Positions 45,899 to 54,430 of a DNA stretch of 64,000 nucleotides are shown in pieces. The notes under the pieces were generated by a model. That model did no database searches. It had not been told where the DNA came from and worked only from the letters and a program-made list of their open reading frames with translations. A program made the position numbers and the translations under genes. Source of the stretch: Rhizobium sp. JAB6 (lineage in GTDB: Bacteria > Pseudomonadota > Alphaproteobacteria > Rhizobiales > Rhizobiaceae); contig NZ_PYJQ01000009.1 of assembly GCF_003024605.1 (NCBI RefSeq), positions 682,001-746,000 of the forward strand. The letters are read 5' to 3'. How positions within the stretch are numbered: position 1 is the first letter of the stretch; the number at the start of each line of letters is the position of its first letter.

Positions 45899-47170
45899 TC
45901 ACCCCCTCTCCGCGCGGGCAGCTTCGCCGGCGCGGCGCAGCAGGAGATCACGCTCCCTCTGATTTTCAGCAAGCGCGGCTGCCGTCTCGAAGGCATGCCG
46001 CGCTTCATCGTATCGGCCGAGCCTGTAAAGAAGATCGCCGCGAACGCTCGGCAGAAGATGATAATCCTTCAATGCAGGCTCGTCGCGGAGGCTTTCAATG
46101 ATATCAAGCGCCGCCCCGGGACCTGCCGCCATCCCGACCGCAACCGCGCGATTGAGTTCGACGATCGGGGACGGAACGAGGCCGGCGAGCTCCGCATAGA
46201 GATCGGCGATCCGCCTCCAGTCGGTTTCATCGGCCGTTCTTGCCCTTGCGTGACAGGCGACGATCGCGGCTTGCAAGGCATAAGCTCCGCCGGCACCGCC
46301 GAGTTCATGCACCCGCATCAGCGCTTTCAGGCCGCGTTGGATCTGCAGCCGATCCCAGAGGCCGCGATTTTGATCCAGCAGCAGAATCGGATTGCCGTCG
46401 GCATCCGTCCTGGCCGCTGAACGGGATGCATTCAGCTCCATCAGGGCCAGCAATGCATGTGCCTCCGGTTCCTGCGGCGCCACGGACGTCAAGATTCGCC
46501 CAAGCCGCAGCGCTTCGCCGCACAATTGCAGCCGCATCCAATTCTCGCCGCGCGCCGCCGTATATCCCTCGTTGAAGATCAGATAGACCACCTCCAGCAC
46601 CGAGGCGAGACGCTGTGACAGCTGCTCGCCGTGCGGCGTCTCATAGGAAAGCCCGGATTCCGACAAGGTCTTCTTGGCGCGGACGATACGCTGGGCGATC
46701 GTTGCCTCCGTCACCAGAAACGCTCTGGCGATTTCCTCGGTCGTCAGACCGCAGATCATCCGCAAGGCAAGCGCCACCCGCGCCTCGCGTGAGATCAACG
46801 GATGACATGCCGTAAAGATCAGGCGCAGCATCTCATCGCCGATATCGTCGTCGAGGGGAGTGTCTAGATCGGGCATGATCTGCTCGTCCTCCTCCATTTC
46901 GCGAACGATCATCTCGTGTTTCTGGTCCAACATCCGACGCCGCCGCAAATGATCGAGCGCCCGGCGCCTGGCCGTGGTCATAAGCCATGCGCCAGGCCGC
47001 TCGGGGATGCCGGTCTCCGGCCATCGTTCCAAGGCGGCAACAAGTGCTTCCTGTGTCAGATCTTCAGCCAGCGGTACGTCGCGCAGCAGTCGCGACAAGC
47101 TGGTGATAAGCCTCGGCTGCTCGATCCGCCAGACGGCCAGGATCGCCTGATGGGCGCCGGCGGCTGTCAA
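45899..47170 (-). CDS. ECF42-type RNA polymerase sigma factor
   Basis: 423-residue sigma factor: sigma region 2 at about 20-85 (RDVPLAEDLTQEALVAALERWP), region 4 at about 115-180 (TTEEIARAFLVTEATIAQRIVRAKK), then a C-terminal extension of about 230 residues with TPR-like helices (VVYLIFNEGY, GLVPSPIVELNRAVAV). This build is the ECF42 group, whose genes sit beside DGPF/YCII-like proteins, as here. There is no anti-sigma gene; the extension itself is thought to regulate activity. I put the start at TTG 47170, just after the DGPF gene, with AGGG upstream, because the longer frame merely shadows that gene. Confidence 0.9.
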   Translation of the reverse strand: MTAAGAHQAILAVWRIEQPRLITSLSRLLRDVPLAEDLTQEALVAALERWPETGIPERPGAWLMTTARRRALDHLRRRRMLDQKHEMIVREMEEDEQIMPDLDTPLDDDIGDEMLRLIFTACHPLISREARVALALRMICGLTTEEIARAFLVTEATIAQRIVRAKKTLSESGLSYETPHGEQLSQRLASVLEVVYLIFNEGYTAARGENWMRLQLCGEALRLGRILTSVAPQEPEAHALLALMELNASRSAARTDADGNPILLLDQNRGLWDRLQIQRGLKALMRVHELGGAGGAYALQAAIVACHARARTADETDWRRIADLYAELAGLVPSPIVELNRAVAVGMAAGPGAALDIIESLRDEPALKDYHLLPSVRGDLLYRLGRYDEARHAFETAAALAENQRERDLLLRRAGEAARAERG

Positions 47171-47201
47171 GGCCGCCTGCCCTGATGACAGATTGAAAGC
47201 A

Positions 47202-47594
47202 TCATGCCCTTGCTTCGGCGAGCGGGTCGCACACACCGTCGGCATTTGGCTCGAAGTAGGCGCGCACCTCGCATGTGCCTTCCCAGCCTGGCATGAAATC
47301 CTTGTGCAGCTGCATGAACTCGACCGCCAGCGCCACGGCCTCCTCCTTGCTTTGCAGCTCGAAGATCGCATAGCCGCCGACGACCTCCTTGGCCTCGACG
47401 AAAGGACCGTCGACCACGCTCAATTTGCCATCCTTGATGGTGACGCGGGCGCCCGTCGCAAGCGGCATCAGCCCCGCCGTATCGATCATGCGGCCGGCTT
47501 TGATTTCCCGATCGGCAAGCTTGTGCATGGCCTCGGCAAGCTCCGGCGTCGGATGCATGAAATCCTTGGCGGTGACGATAGACATGAAACGCAT
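47202..47594 (-). CDS. YCII-related DGPF protein, ECF42 partner
   Basis: 130-residue protein, start MRFMSIVTAKDFMHPTPE at ATG 47594 with a strong GGAGG. The DGPF motif stands in VVDGPFVEAKEVVGGYAIFE near 62, then KEEAVALAVEFMQLHKD and a C-terminal EVRAYF. The family adopts a ferredoxin-like fold and is named for this motif. Its function is unknown, but it is nearly always encoded next to ECF42 sigma factors and is their main regulon member. It is first in the operon, 31 bp before the sigma gene. Confidence 0.9.
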   Translation of the reverse strand: MRFMSIVTAKDFMHPTPELAEAMHKLADREIKAGRMIDTAGLMPLATGARVTIKDGKLSVVDGPFVEAKEVVGGYAIFELQSKEEAVALAVEFMQLHKDFMPGWEGTCEVRAYFEPNADGVCDPLAEARA

Positions 47595-47953
47595 GGAAAG
47601 TGTCCTCCGGAAGCCAGGTACCGGCACCATTGCCGCTCTACTAACCCGCTCATATTGACGACGAAGCAACTCTCTGGAAATCGACAGTCGTTGCGAAAAA
47701 TTTAGATCACAGCCAAACAGCAGTAAATCCGAGGCCCGATCCGGTTATCTCAGCGGAACGGCAGCATCCCACCGCCTCATAGATGAAGCGCTTGGATCAA
47801 GCGACCCGACGATCCCTTTCTTCGTTTTGTTGACTTCCCATGATCGTTGCAAGATGGTGGGGCCAACTCGACCCCGCGGACTTTCGAAAGCGCGCTTCCC
47901 CACGAGCAGGCCTTCCGCAAGCTTCGCAGACAACACGGCAGGAGCTTGTTTTC
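47595..47953. promoter_or_regulatory. Divergent region between the DGPF gene and the VOC gene
   Basis: 359 bp with no convincing gene. It should contain the ECF42-dependent promoter of the DGPF/sigma operon on the minus strand and the VOC promoter on the plus strand. The consensus of ECF42 promoters (TGTCGA type) may be represented by TGTCGA on the minus strand near 47679-47684 (TCGACA on the plus strand), about 85 bp before the DGPF ATG. Confidence 0.45.
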
Positions 47954-48331
47954 ATGTTCGACCATGTTTCGATCGGCGTCAAAGAGCTGGCGCGGGCGCA
48001 GAAATTTTATGATGCGGCGCTTTCTCCTCTTGGCTACGAGCGCGTCACCAACTTCGACGGCACGGTCGGATATGGTGCGGAGCGTGCGCAATTCTGGGTG
48101 AGCGAGGTGGAGCGTCCCGTTCCCGCCGATCGCGGTTCCGGCCTGCATTTCTGTTTCGTGGCGCCAAGCCGGGCTGCCGTCGACGCCTTCCATGCCGCCG
48201 GCATCGCCAATGGCGGCGAAGACAACGGCAAACCCGGCATCCGGCCGGACTACAGCCAGTTCTACTATGCCGCCTTCGTTATCGATCCCGACGGCTACCG
48301 GCTGGAAGCCTATTTCAAGACGGGCGAATAG
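47954..48331 (+). CDS. VOC-family (glyoxalase-like) protein
   Basis: 125-residue vicinal-oxygen-chelate protein. MFDHVSIGVKELARAQKFYDAAL begins the first beta-alpha-beta repeat with a metal-ligand His; GLHFCFVAP supplies the second His, and YAAFVIDPDGYRLEAYF near the end the Glu. Family members are lyases, dioxygenases or fosfomycin-type resistance enzymes; the substrate is unknown. ATG 47954 has AGGAG 9 bp upstream. An in-frame extension to 47840 is not family-like. Confidence 0.9.
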   Translation: MFDHVSIGVKELARAQKFYDAALSPLGYERVTNFDGTVGYGAERAQFWVSEVERPVPADRGSGLHFCFVAPSRAAVDAFHAAGIANGGEDNGKPGIRPDYSQFYYAAFVIDPDGYRLEAYFKTGE

Positions 48332-48501
48332 ATCGCCGCGCGCGACGCGATCGGGATGCCCTCGAAAGACTTTCCCGATCATTGACCTTCAGCCTGCCTT
48401 AAGGCTTCTATCATAATAGTCGCTCGATTGTGACTTCCTGACGCCCTCAACGCGGACGGGCATTCATTTGGAACGTGTTTAGACAGCGGCCGGCCTTTTA
48501 G

Positions 48502-49263
48502 ATGTACGACAACTCCATTGCCTATACGAAACGGAACGCGCCGGTAAGCAGATACTTCTTTGTGTTTCTCGCATTGTTCGCGCTTTGGTGGGCGCTGCTG
48601 TTTGTCTTCTATCGATTTCCAGGCATCGATCTCGCTGTTGCAAAAAACGTCTTCACGGCGGAGCCGTGCACATCGGCCACCCCTATCGGTAACGTCTGCG
48701 GTAGCTTTACGCTCGCCAAGAACCCTCTCCTCAAGATCGTGCGAGAGGTGACGCTCGCCCTGCCATACACTGCCATTCTTGTCCTATTCGCCGCCCTGAT
48801 TGCATCCTGGTACAAATACGGTGAAGGATGGCGGACATTGAAAACGGACCGGTACATCGCCGCACTGATATCGCTTGGCGTCGGCTGCGGCCTTATCGTG
48901 AACGCGCTCCTAAAAGCCTATGGCGGCAGGCCGCGACCACGCAGCACTGATCTCTTCGGCGGCTCGCTGGATTTCGTTCAGGCAGGTTCGTTTGCCGGCC
49001 GATGTCTTGCAAACTGCTCCTTCGTGTCGGGCGAGGCATCGTCTGGCGGCTGGCTACTTTGTCTTGTGTTGCTGCTGCCACCGCGCCTGCGCTTCCCGGT
49101 AGGTATTCCGCTCGCCGTCATCTCGATCACGATGCCGGTCATGCGCGTGATGACCGGAGCCCATTACCTCTCGGACGCAGTGCTCGGCTGGCTATTGTCT
49201 CTGGTGGTCTTTGCCGCGGCCATGGCGACGATCGACTTCCTGCGATCGGGAATGCGGCCCTGA
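48502..49263 (+). CDS. PAP2-family membrane phosphatase (LpxE-like)
   Basis: 253-residue inner-membrane phosphatase with six predicted segments. PAP2 motifs: KAYGGRPRPRS (KX6RP, about 135), NCSFVSGEASSGG (C2, where the usual PSGH reads VSGE, so the motif His is replaced) and RVMTGAHYLSDAVLGW (C3, catalytic His and Asp). Such proteins dephosphorylate lipid A, phosphatidylglycerophosphate or undecaprenyl pyrophosphate. The gene precedes a receiver-only regulator and eptA, so lipid A is the best guess. The altered C2 motif is common in the rhizobial subgroup as far as I recall. Confidence 0.85.
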   Translation: MYDNSIAYTKRNAPVSRYFFVFLALFALWWALLFVFYRFPGIDLAVAKNVFTAEPCTSATPIGNVCGSFTLAKNPLLKIVREVTLALPYTAILVLFAALIASWYKYGEGWRTLKTDRYIAALISLGVGCGLIVNALLKAYGGRPRPRSTDLFGGSLDFVQAGSFAGRCLANCSFVSGEASSGGWLLCLVLLLPPRLRFPVGIPLAVISITMPVMRVMTGAHYLSDAVLGWLLSLVVFAAAMATIDFLRSGMRP

Positions 49264-49281
49264 TCCTGAAGCTGGCCCTGT

Positions 49282-49668
49282 TCACCCGGCATTGCGCATG
49301 CGGATCAGGCGGCCGCGTTTTGCTGCCTTGCGGACACGGACCGCCATTTCGCTCAGCGCAAAAGGCTTCACAAGATAATCGACGGCACCGATATCCATGG
49401 CCGTCATCTGATCCGACAGCTGATCATAGGCCGACATGACGATGATTGGGGTGGTATCTCCGCGCGCTTCCATGAGCTTTAGCAGATCGAGCCCGCTGCC
49501 ATCGGGCAATCGAAGATCGAGAAGCATCACGTCATGAGCTTCGGCCGTAACGGCGAGCTTGGCGGATTCCAGATCCATGAACCAGTCGACCGCCCAGCCG
49601 TCCGCAGTCAGATGATCCTGCACGGCATTACCTATGAGTGTGTTGTCCTCGACCAATAGAAGCCGCAC
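49282..49668 (-). CDS. Response regulator reduced to its receiver domain (PmrA/OmpR-like)
   Basis: 128-residue receiver domain. MRLLLVEDNTLIGNAVQDHL carries the acidic pair, DVMLLDLRLPDGSGLD the phospho-acceptor Asp (about 51), IIVMSAYD the switch Ser, and VDYLVKPFALSEM the Lys. The sequence is that of an OmpR/PmrA-type regulator, but it stops at RKAAKRGR, where the linker to the DNA-binding winged helix would begin. Only 18 bp separate its stop from the PAP2 stop, so the effector domain seems lost. Start GTG 49668 with GGGGA upstream. No histidine kinase is adjacent. It may be a dead remnant or a phosphate sink. Confidence 0.85.
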   Translation of the reverse strand: MRLLLVEDNTLIGNAVQDHLTADGWAVDWFMDLESAKLAVTAEAHDVMLLDLRLPDGSGLDLLKLMEARGDTTPIIVMSAYDQLSDQMTAMDIGAVDYLVKPFALSEMAVRVRKAAKRGRLIRMRNAG

Positions 49669-49915
49669 GATTGCATCCCCGATTGCAATCGGGAACCTAT
49701 GAGACGTATTTCTGACGACAACCTGAACTTTCGATATGACACCGGCAAAAAGGAAGGATGACGGGAGTTTGCGCCGAAATAGCTCCGCGCAGCAAATCGC
49801 CGTTCAGGTAAATGTCAGGATTGATCACCATGGTGGCCAGCTTTAGCCGCTAAAGCACACCTGCAGCGATGGGTTTTTCTGCGTTTACCGCCAGCCCATG
49901 CCTCGGAGACGATCA

Positions 49916-51577
49916 TTGACCAACGAAAAAGCAGCACCTGGCCGACAAAAGTTCAGGCCAGCAGTCGGCAGCGTTACGCTATGCTTCGTAGCGACGCTTT
50001 ATGTACTTCTTGTGACAAACAGGATGTTCTGGACCAAGGCTTACGGCTATTTCACCGCCGAGCCGGCAGCCTTTGCCGCCTTCGTCATCGGTATCTCTGC
50101 GGCGATCATGGCGCTGTTCACGTTCTTCTCCGCCAAATACGTGACGAAACCAGTCCTTATCTTCTTCATTCTGGTGGCTTCGATATCTTCCTGGTTCAAC
50201 GACCAGTTCGGCGTCATTATCGACAAGGAAATGATCCGCAATGCCGCCGTTTCGACCGGCGCGGAAAGCGGCCATCTGATCACGGCGCGCTTCATCACCT
50301 ATGTTTTGCTGACAGGCGTCTTGCCGTCCCTGGTCATCGTATGGATTCGGATCGTCCATCGTCCGATCCTTAAGAAGCTCGCCTCCAATACGGCGGTCAT
50401 CCTCGCCTGTTCGGCGATCTTCGTCGTCGCTGGAACGACTTACTACAAGACCTATGCCGGCGTCGGCCGCGCTCACCGAGATATGATGGATACGCTCAAT
50501 CCCGTGATGCCGATCACCAGCGCGGTGCGCTACGTCATCGATACGCAAAGGAACGCAAACGTCGTGGCACAGCCACTCGGCACGGATGCGCACAGGGTCG
50601 GCGCCGTCGACAACGGCAAGCCGCGCGTGACGATCATTGTTGCCGGAGAGACGGCGCGTGCGCAGAACTTCTCGCTTGGCGGCTACGCCAAGATGACCAA
50701 TCCGGAGTTGGCAAAGCGCAACGTCGTCTATTTCCCGAATACGAGCAGCTGCGGTACCGCGACGGCCACCTCCATACCCTGCCTCTTCTCGGTCTACACG
50801 CGCGAACAATATAGCCACCGCAAGGGTCTGGAGACGGAAAACCTGCTCGATGTGCTCACCCATGCCAAGGTCGATGTGACTTGGCTCGACAACGACACCG
50901 GCAGCTACGATGTCACCAATCGCGTTTCCTACACCTTTCTGCCGCACTCCGCCGATCCGCGCTTCTGCCAGGATGGCGAATGCAAGGACGAGATCCTGGT
51001 CGACAAGGTCGACGACTGGCTGGACAAGGTGAAGGGCGATAGCGTGCTGGTGCTGCACCAGCTCGGCAGTCACGGCCCCGCCTACTATCAGCGCTACCCG
51101 GAAGAATTCCGGCGGTTCCAGCCGGACTGCCGCTCCAACGACTTTAGCTCCTGCTCGCAGGAGGAAATCACCAACGCCTATGACAATACGATCCTCTATA
51201 CGGATCATATCGTCGCCATGGTCATCGACAAGCTGAAGCAGCGCTCGAACTCGATATCCGGCTCCGTGCTCTATTTCTCCGACCACGGCGAATCGCTCGG
51301 CGAAAACGGCATCTATCTGCACGGCACGCCCTATATCATCGCCCCTTCACAGCAGACGCATGTGCCGATGCTGGTGTGGATGGCCGACGATCTTGCCAAG
51401 GCGGCCGGTTTCGACATGGCCTGCCTTGCAAAACGCGCGGCCGACGGCACCTACTCTCACGACAACATCTTCCACAGCGTTCTTGGCATGATGGACGTCT
51501 CGACGAAGGTCTATGATCCGAGCCTCGACGTGTTCGCCGCCTGCCGCACGCCATCGAACAAGCTGGCATTGAAATGA
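49916..51577 (+). CDS. eptA: Lipid A phosphoethanolamine transferase (EptA-like)
   Basis: 553-residue inner-membrane enzyme: five membrane segments in the first 180 residues, then a periplasmic alkaline-phosphatase-fold domain. IIVAGETARAQNFSLGGY has the metal-ligand Glu, SCGTATATSIPCLFS the nucleophile Thr, and YFSDHGESLGENGIYLHG the Asp/His ligands; several Cys should form disulfides. It adds phosphoethanolamine to lipid A and lowers sensitivity to cationic peptides. TTG at 49916 is preferred as start (CGGAGACG 7 bp upstream); an ATG at 49898 would add six residues but has no ribosome-binding site. Confidence 0.93.
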   Translation: MTNEKAAPGRQKFRPAVGSVTLCFVATLYVLLVTNRMFWTKAYGYFTAEPAAFAAFVIGISAAIMALFTFFSAKYVTKPVLIFFILVASISSWFNDQFGVIIDKEMIRNAAVSTGAESGHLITARFITYVLLTGVLPSLVIVWIRIVHRPILKKLASNTAVILACSAIFVVAGTTYYKTYAGVGRAHRDMMDTLNPVMPITSAVRYVIDTQRNANVVAQPLGTDAHRVGAVDNGKPRVTIIVAGETARAQNFSLGGYAKMTNPELAKRNVVYFPNTSSCGTATATSIPCLFSVYTREQYSHRKGLETENLLDVLTHAKVDVTWLDNDTGSYDVTNRVSYTFLPHSADPRFCQDGECKDEILVDKVDDWLDKVKGDSVLVLHQLGSHGPAYYQRYPEEFRRFQPDCRSNDFSSCSQEEITNAYDNTILYTDHIVAMVIDKLKQRSNSISGSVLYFSDHGESLGENGIYLHGTPYIIAPSQQTHVPMLVWMADDLAKAAGFDMACLAKRAADGTYSHDNIFHSVLGMMDVSTKVYDPSLDVFAACRTPSNKLALK

Positions 51578-51590
51578 TAGGCTGGACGAC

Positions 51591-51625
51591 GTCCGGCGGC
51601 CTCCTTTTTAACGAGGTCGCCGGAC
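51591..51625. terminator. Stem-loop between convergent eptA and cupin genes
   Basis: 13-bp stem (GTCCGGCGGCCTC / GAGGTCGCCGGAC, one G-U pair) around a 9-base loop, 13 bp after the eptA stop. T residues are in the loop, not after the stem, so termination would be inefficient or factor-assisted, in both directions. Confidence 0.6.
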
Positions 51626-51637
51626 ATCGGGCTTCAC

Positions 51638-52015
51638 TCAAAGACGCTTCGGCTCGCGGATCGTCCGCTCATTTTCGACATTGCCGGTATTGAGCGTCGT
51701 ATTGCGTTCGAACAGTAGAACTTCACAGGTCGGTTCGGCGACCGGACAATGTTCCACTCCATGCGGAACGATGATGTATTCGCCAGGGCCGAGGACAACG
51801 TCGCCGCCGTTTTCCTCGCGCAGCTTCATGCGCAGCGTGCCTTTGATGACCAGGAACAGCTCATCCTCCTCTTCATGATGGTGCCAGTGGAAGGCACCCT
51901 CCAGCTTCGTGAGCTTGACCTGGAAATCGTTGATGTCGCCGCCGACGCGCGGACTCCATGTTTCATCGAAGGCTGCAAAGGCTTTGGTGAGATTAACCTT
52001 TTTCAGTGCGACCAT
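51638..52015 (-). CDS. Cupin-domain protein
   Basis: 125-residue single cupin. GAFHWHHHEEEDELFLVIKGTLRMKL is motif 1 with the metal-ligand His residues and Glu; GPGEYIIVPHGVEHCPVAEP is motif 2. The start MVALKKVNL is supported by an AGGAGG-type site on the minus strand. It belongs to the DUF861/YP_cupin-like class of small metal proteins whose substrate is unknown. It is convergent with eptA. The 202-bp gap to the LLM gene holds both divergent promoters. Confidence 0.87.
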   Translation of the reverse strand: MVALKKVNLTKAFAAFDETWSPRVGGDINDFQVKLTKLEGAFHWHHHEEEDELFLVIKGTLRMKLREENGGDVVLGPGEYIIVPHGVEHCPVAEPTCEVLLFERNTTLNTGNVENERTIREPKRL

Positions 52016-52217
52016 ATGTTTCCTCCTTGCGCGTCCAAACAGCTGACGCCGCCGCCACCAATATTGGCATCAGCAGAACCGAAGACAACGCCGGCCACCG
52101 CATTCGCATATCGAATTCTTCGAAGATTTCAGCCGAAACTTTCCGGGTAGTGGATGGCCGGAAGTGACACTACATGCTGTCTCAACATTATCATTTCGAC
52201 ACATGGCAGGAAAAATC

Positions 52218-53255
52218 ATGACGACAAACAATGTCGAATTCGGCCTGGATACCTTCGGCGACGTGACCTTTGACGACAGCGGCGCGCCGTTGCCGCATGC
52301 GCAGGTCCTTCGCAATGTCGTCGAGGAAGGCGTCCTTGCCGACCGGCTTGGAATAGACTTCTTCGGCATCGGCGAGCATCACCGCGAGGATTTCGCGGTC
52401 TCCTCGCCCGAGACGATCCTGGCCGCCATCGCCAGCCGTACATCAAAAATCCATCTGGGATCGGCCGTAACCGTGCTGAGTTCGGATGATCCAATCCGCG
52501 TGTTCCAGCGCTTCTCCAGCCTGAACGCGGTTTCGAACGGTCGCGCCGAAGTCATTCTTGGCCGCGGCTCGTTTACCGAGTCCTTCCCGCTGTTCGGCTT
52601 CGAGCTGTCGCAGTACGAGCAGCTTTTCGAGGAAAAGCTGGATCTGTTCGCGGCCCTGCTCAAGAACGAGCCGGTTAACTGGCAGGGGAGCATCCGCCCG
52701 CCGCTGCGCAATCAAAAGGTCTTCCCGACCATCGAGAGCGGTCAGCTGAAGACCTGGATCGGCGTCGGCGGCAGCCCGGAATCGGTGGTGCGCGCCGCTC
52801 ACTATGATCTCCCGCTGATGCTGGCGATCATCGGCGGCAGCCCCTATCGCTTCCAGCCCTATGTCGACCTCTATCACCGCGCCTTCGAGCAGCTCGGCAA
52901 GCCCGTGCAGCCGATCGGCATCCATTCGCCGGGCTATATCGCCGAGACGGACGAACAGGCCCGCGAGGAATTATGGCCCTGCTTCAAGGCGATGCGCGAC
53001 CGCATCGGCCGCGAGCGTGGCTGGCCACCCATGACGCGCGCCGAGTTCGACAATGAGATCGAAAAGGGCTCGCTCTATGTCGGCTCGCCGGAAACAGTCG
53101 CCGCCAAGCTTGCCCCCGTCATCAAGACCCTCGGCATCGACCGCTTCCAGCTGAAGTATAGCGCCGGTGCGCTTGGCCATGAGAAGATGATGCGATGCAT
53201 CGAACTCTATGGACAGAAAGTGATCCCAGCGGTGCGCGCCGCACTAGCGGCATAA
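52218..53255 (+). CDS. LLM-class flavin-dependent oxidoreductase
   Basis: 345-residue luciferase-like monooxygenase. FGLDTFGDVTFDD, LGIDFFGIGEHHREDFAVSSPE, LGSAVTVLSSDDPIRVFQRF and IESGQLKTWIGVGGSPESVVRAA follow the alkanal-monooxygenase-type TIM barrel, which binds reduced FMN. The substrate is unknown; relatives act on alkanes, sulfonates or nitrogen heterocycles. ATG 52218 (MTTNNVEFG) has AGGA 7 bp upstream; an earlier ATG at 52203 overlaps that site. It needs a separate flavin reductase, not seen nearby. Confidence 0.9.
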   Translation: MTTNNVEFGLDTFGDVTFDDSGAPLPHAQVLRNVVEEGVLADRLGIDFFGIGEHHREDFAVSSPETILAAIASRTSKIHLGSAVTVLSSDDPIRVFQRFSSLNAVSNGRAEVILGRGSFTESFPLFGFELSQYEQLFEEKLDLFAALLKNEPVNWQGSIRPPLRNQKVFPTIESGQLKTWIGVGGSPESVVRAAHYDLPLMLAIIGGSPYRFQPYVDLYHRAFEQLGKPVQPIGIHSPGYIAETDEQAREELWPCFKAMRDRIGRERGWPPMTRAEFDNEIEKGSLYVGSPETVAAKLAPVIKTLGIDRFQLKYSAGALGHEKMMRCIELYGQKVIPAVRAALAA

Positions 53256-53350
53256 TCGCGGCCGGATATTCCTTCGGGCTTTTCGATCAAGTCAGCGGGC
53301 GCTTCGCGGCACGGCGAAGCGCCCCTTGTTTTGCGCTGTCATTCTTTTGC

Positions 53351-53388
53351 AGTAAATGCTACAGATAATGGAAATGGTAGCATTTACT
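53351..53388. promoter_or_regulatory. 12-bp inverted repeat, candidate RpiR operator
   Basis: AGTAAATGCTAC at 53351-53362 and GTAGCATTTACT at 53377-53388 are perfect inverted copies with a 14-bp spacer, ending 14 bp before the RpiR-family ATG. Its size, symmetry and position suit an autoregulatory operator of an RpiR protein. Confidence 0.65.
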
Positions 53389-53402
53389 ACGTAAAGATCT
53401 CC

Positions 53403-54302
53403 ATGGCAGACAAGATGCAGAAATCTCGCATCTTCGAAGATCGCGTTCGCGGTGTGATCGAGACGCTCGCGCCCGCAGAGCAGCGCGTCGCCCGCTTCTT
53501 CGTCGATCAGAAGCAGGCGGCGCTCTTGAATTCGGCTGCCGAAATCGCGCAGCTCGCCGGCGCCAGCGACGCGACGGTCGTCCGCACCGCCCGTGCCCTC
53601 GGCTTCGAAAACCTGTCGACGCTGCGCGTCGCCCTGCTTGAGGAACTGACCGGAGCGCCATCCCCCGGAACGCGGATGCAACGCACGCTGGCTGAAACCG
53701 GCAACCAGGCCAGCGATGCGCTTCACCACGTCATCGGCATGCACGAGCAGGCTTTGGACGTTCTACGGCGCGAGGAATTCGCCGCAAGCTTCGAACGCTG
53801 CGTCGATCGTCTCGCAAACGCGGCTCGGCGTCATGTCTTCGGTATCGGCCCTTCGGGCGCGGTCGCGGACTATGCCAGCCTGCAGTTCAACCGCATCGGC
53901 CTGCCGACCAATGCACTCTCGGCTTCCGGCATCGCGCTTGCCGATCGACTGCTCTGGATCGGCAAGGGTGACGTGGTGCTGATGATCGCCTATGCGCCGC
54001 TCTACCGCGAAGTGGAAGTGCTGATCGAGCAGGCAGGCAAGCACGAGGTGCCGGTTATCCTGATCAGCGATGATCTCGGCCTCTCGCTTGATGGCAAGGT
54101 GGCGGAAGTCCTGCCCGTTCCGCGCGGCAATGCCGGCCATCTCGCCATGCATGCGGGCACCATGGTGCTGATCGAATCCCTGATCGTCGCCCTCGCCGCC
54201 AAGAGGAAAGACGCCGCCATCGACAGCCTTGATCGGCTCAGCCGGCTGCGCGGCGCCATCGACAAGACATGGAGCAAGCGCGGCACGAGGAAACGCAAAT
54301 GA
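53403..54302 (+). CDS. RpiR/MurR-family transcriptional regulator
   Basis: 299-residue regulator. N-terminal HTH_6 domain (about 8-85, FEDRVRGVIETLAPAEQRVARFF ... GASDATVVRTARALGF) and a SIS sugar-phosphate-binding domain (about 125-260, HVFGIGPSGAVADYASLQFNRIG, then LMIAYAPLYREVEVLIEQA). RpiR proteins repress or activate genes for sugar or inositol use in response to phosphorylated ligands. No metabolic gene is adjacent; the membrane-protein pair 129 bp downstream is co-directional. ATG 53403 lacks a strong ribosome-binding site. A perfect 12-bp inverted repeat lies just upstream. Confidence 0.9.
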   Translation: MADKMQKSRIFEDRVRGVIETLAPAEQRVARFFVDQKQAALLNSAAEIAQLAGASDATVVRTARALGFENLSTLRVALLEELTGAPSPGTRMQRTLAETGNQASDALHHVIGMHEQALDVLRREEFAASFERCVDRLANAARRHVFGIGPSGAVADYASLQFNRIGLPTNALSASGIALADRLLWIGKGDVVLMIAYAPLYREVEVLIEQAGKHEVPVILISDDLGLSLDGKVAEVLPVPRGNAGHLAMHAGTMVLIESLIVALAAKRKDAAIDSLDRLSRLRGAIDKTWSKRGTRKRK

Positions 54303-54430
54303 ACGATGCAAAGCGCAGCGCGCATCATATCAGCACCTGCCCTGGCGTAAGCTCATCCAGGACATGAAGAACAATCGCCCGGAAATACCATTTACATTCA
54401 ATGCCCTAATCGCCATTCGGGAATCAATTC

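Noticed and set aside
45899..47371. Longer form of the ECF42 sigma factor starting at 47371
   Set aside because: The first 67 residues (Arg/Ser/Cys-rich) are only the shadow of the overlapping DGPF gene. A TTG just after that gene gives the normal family N-terminus.
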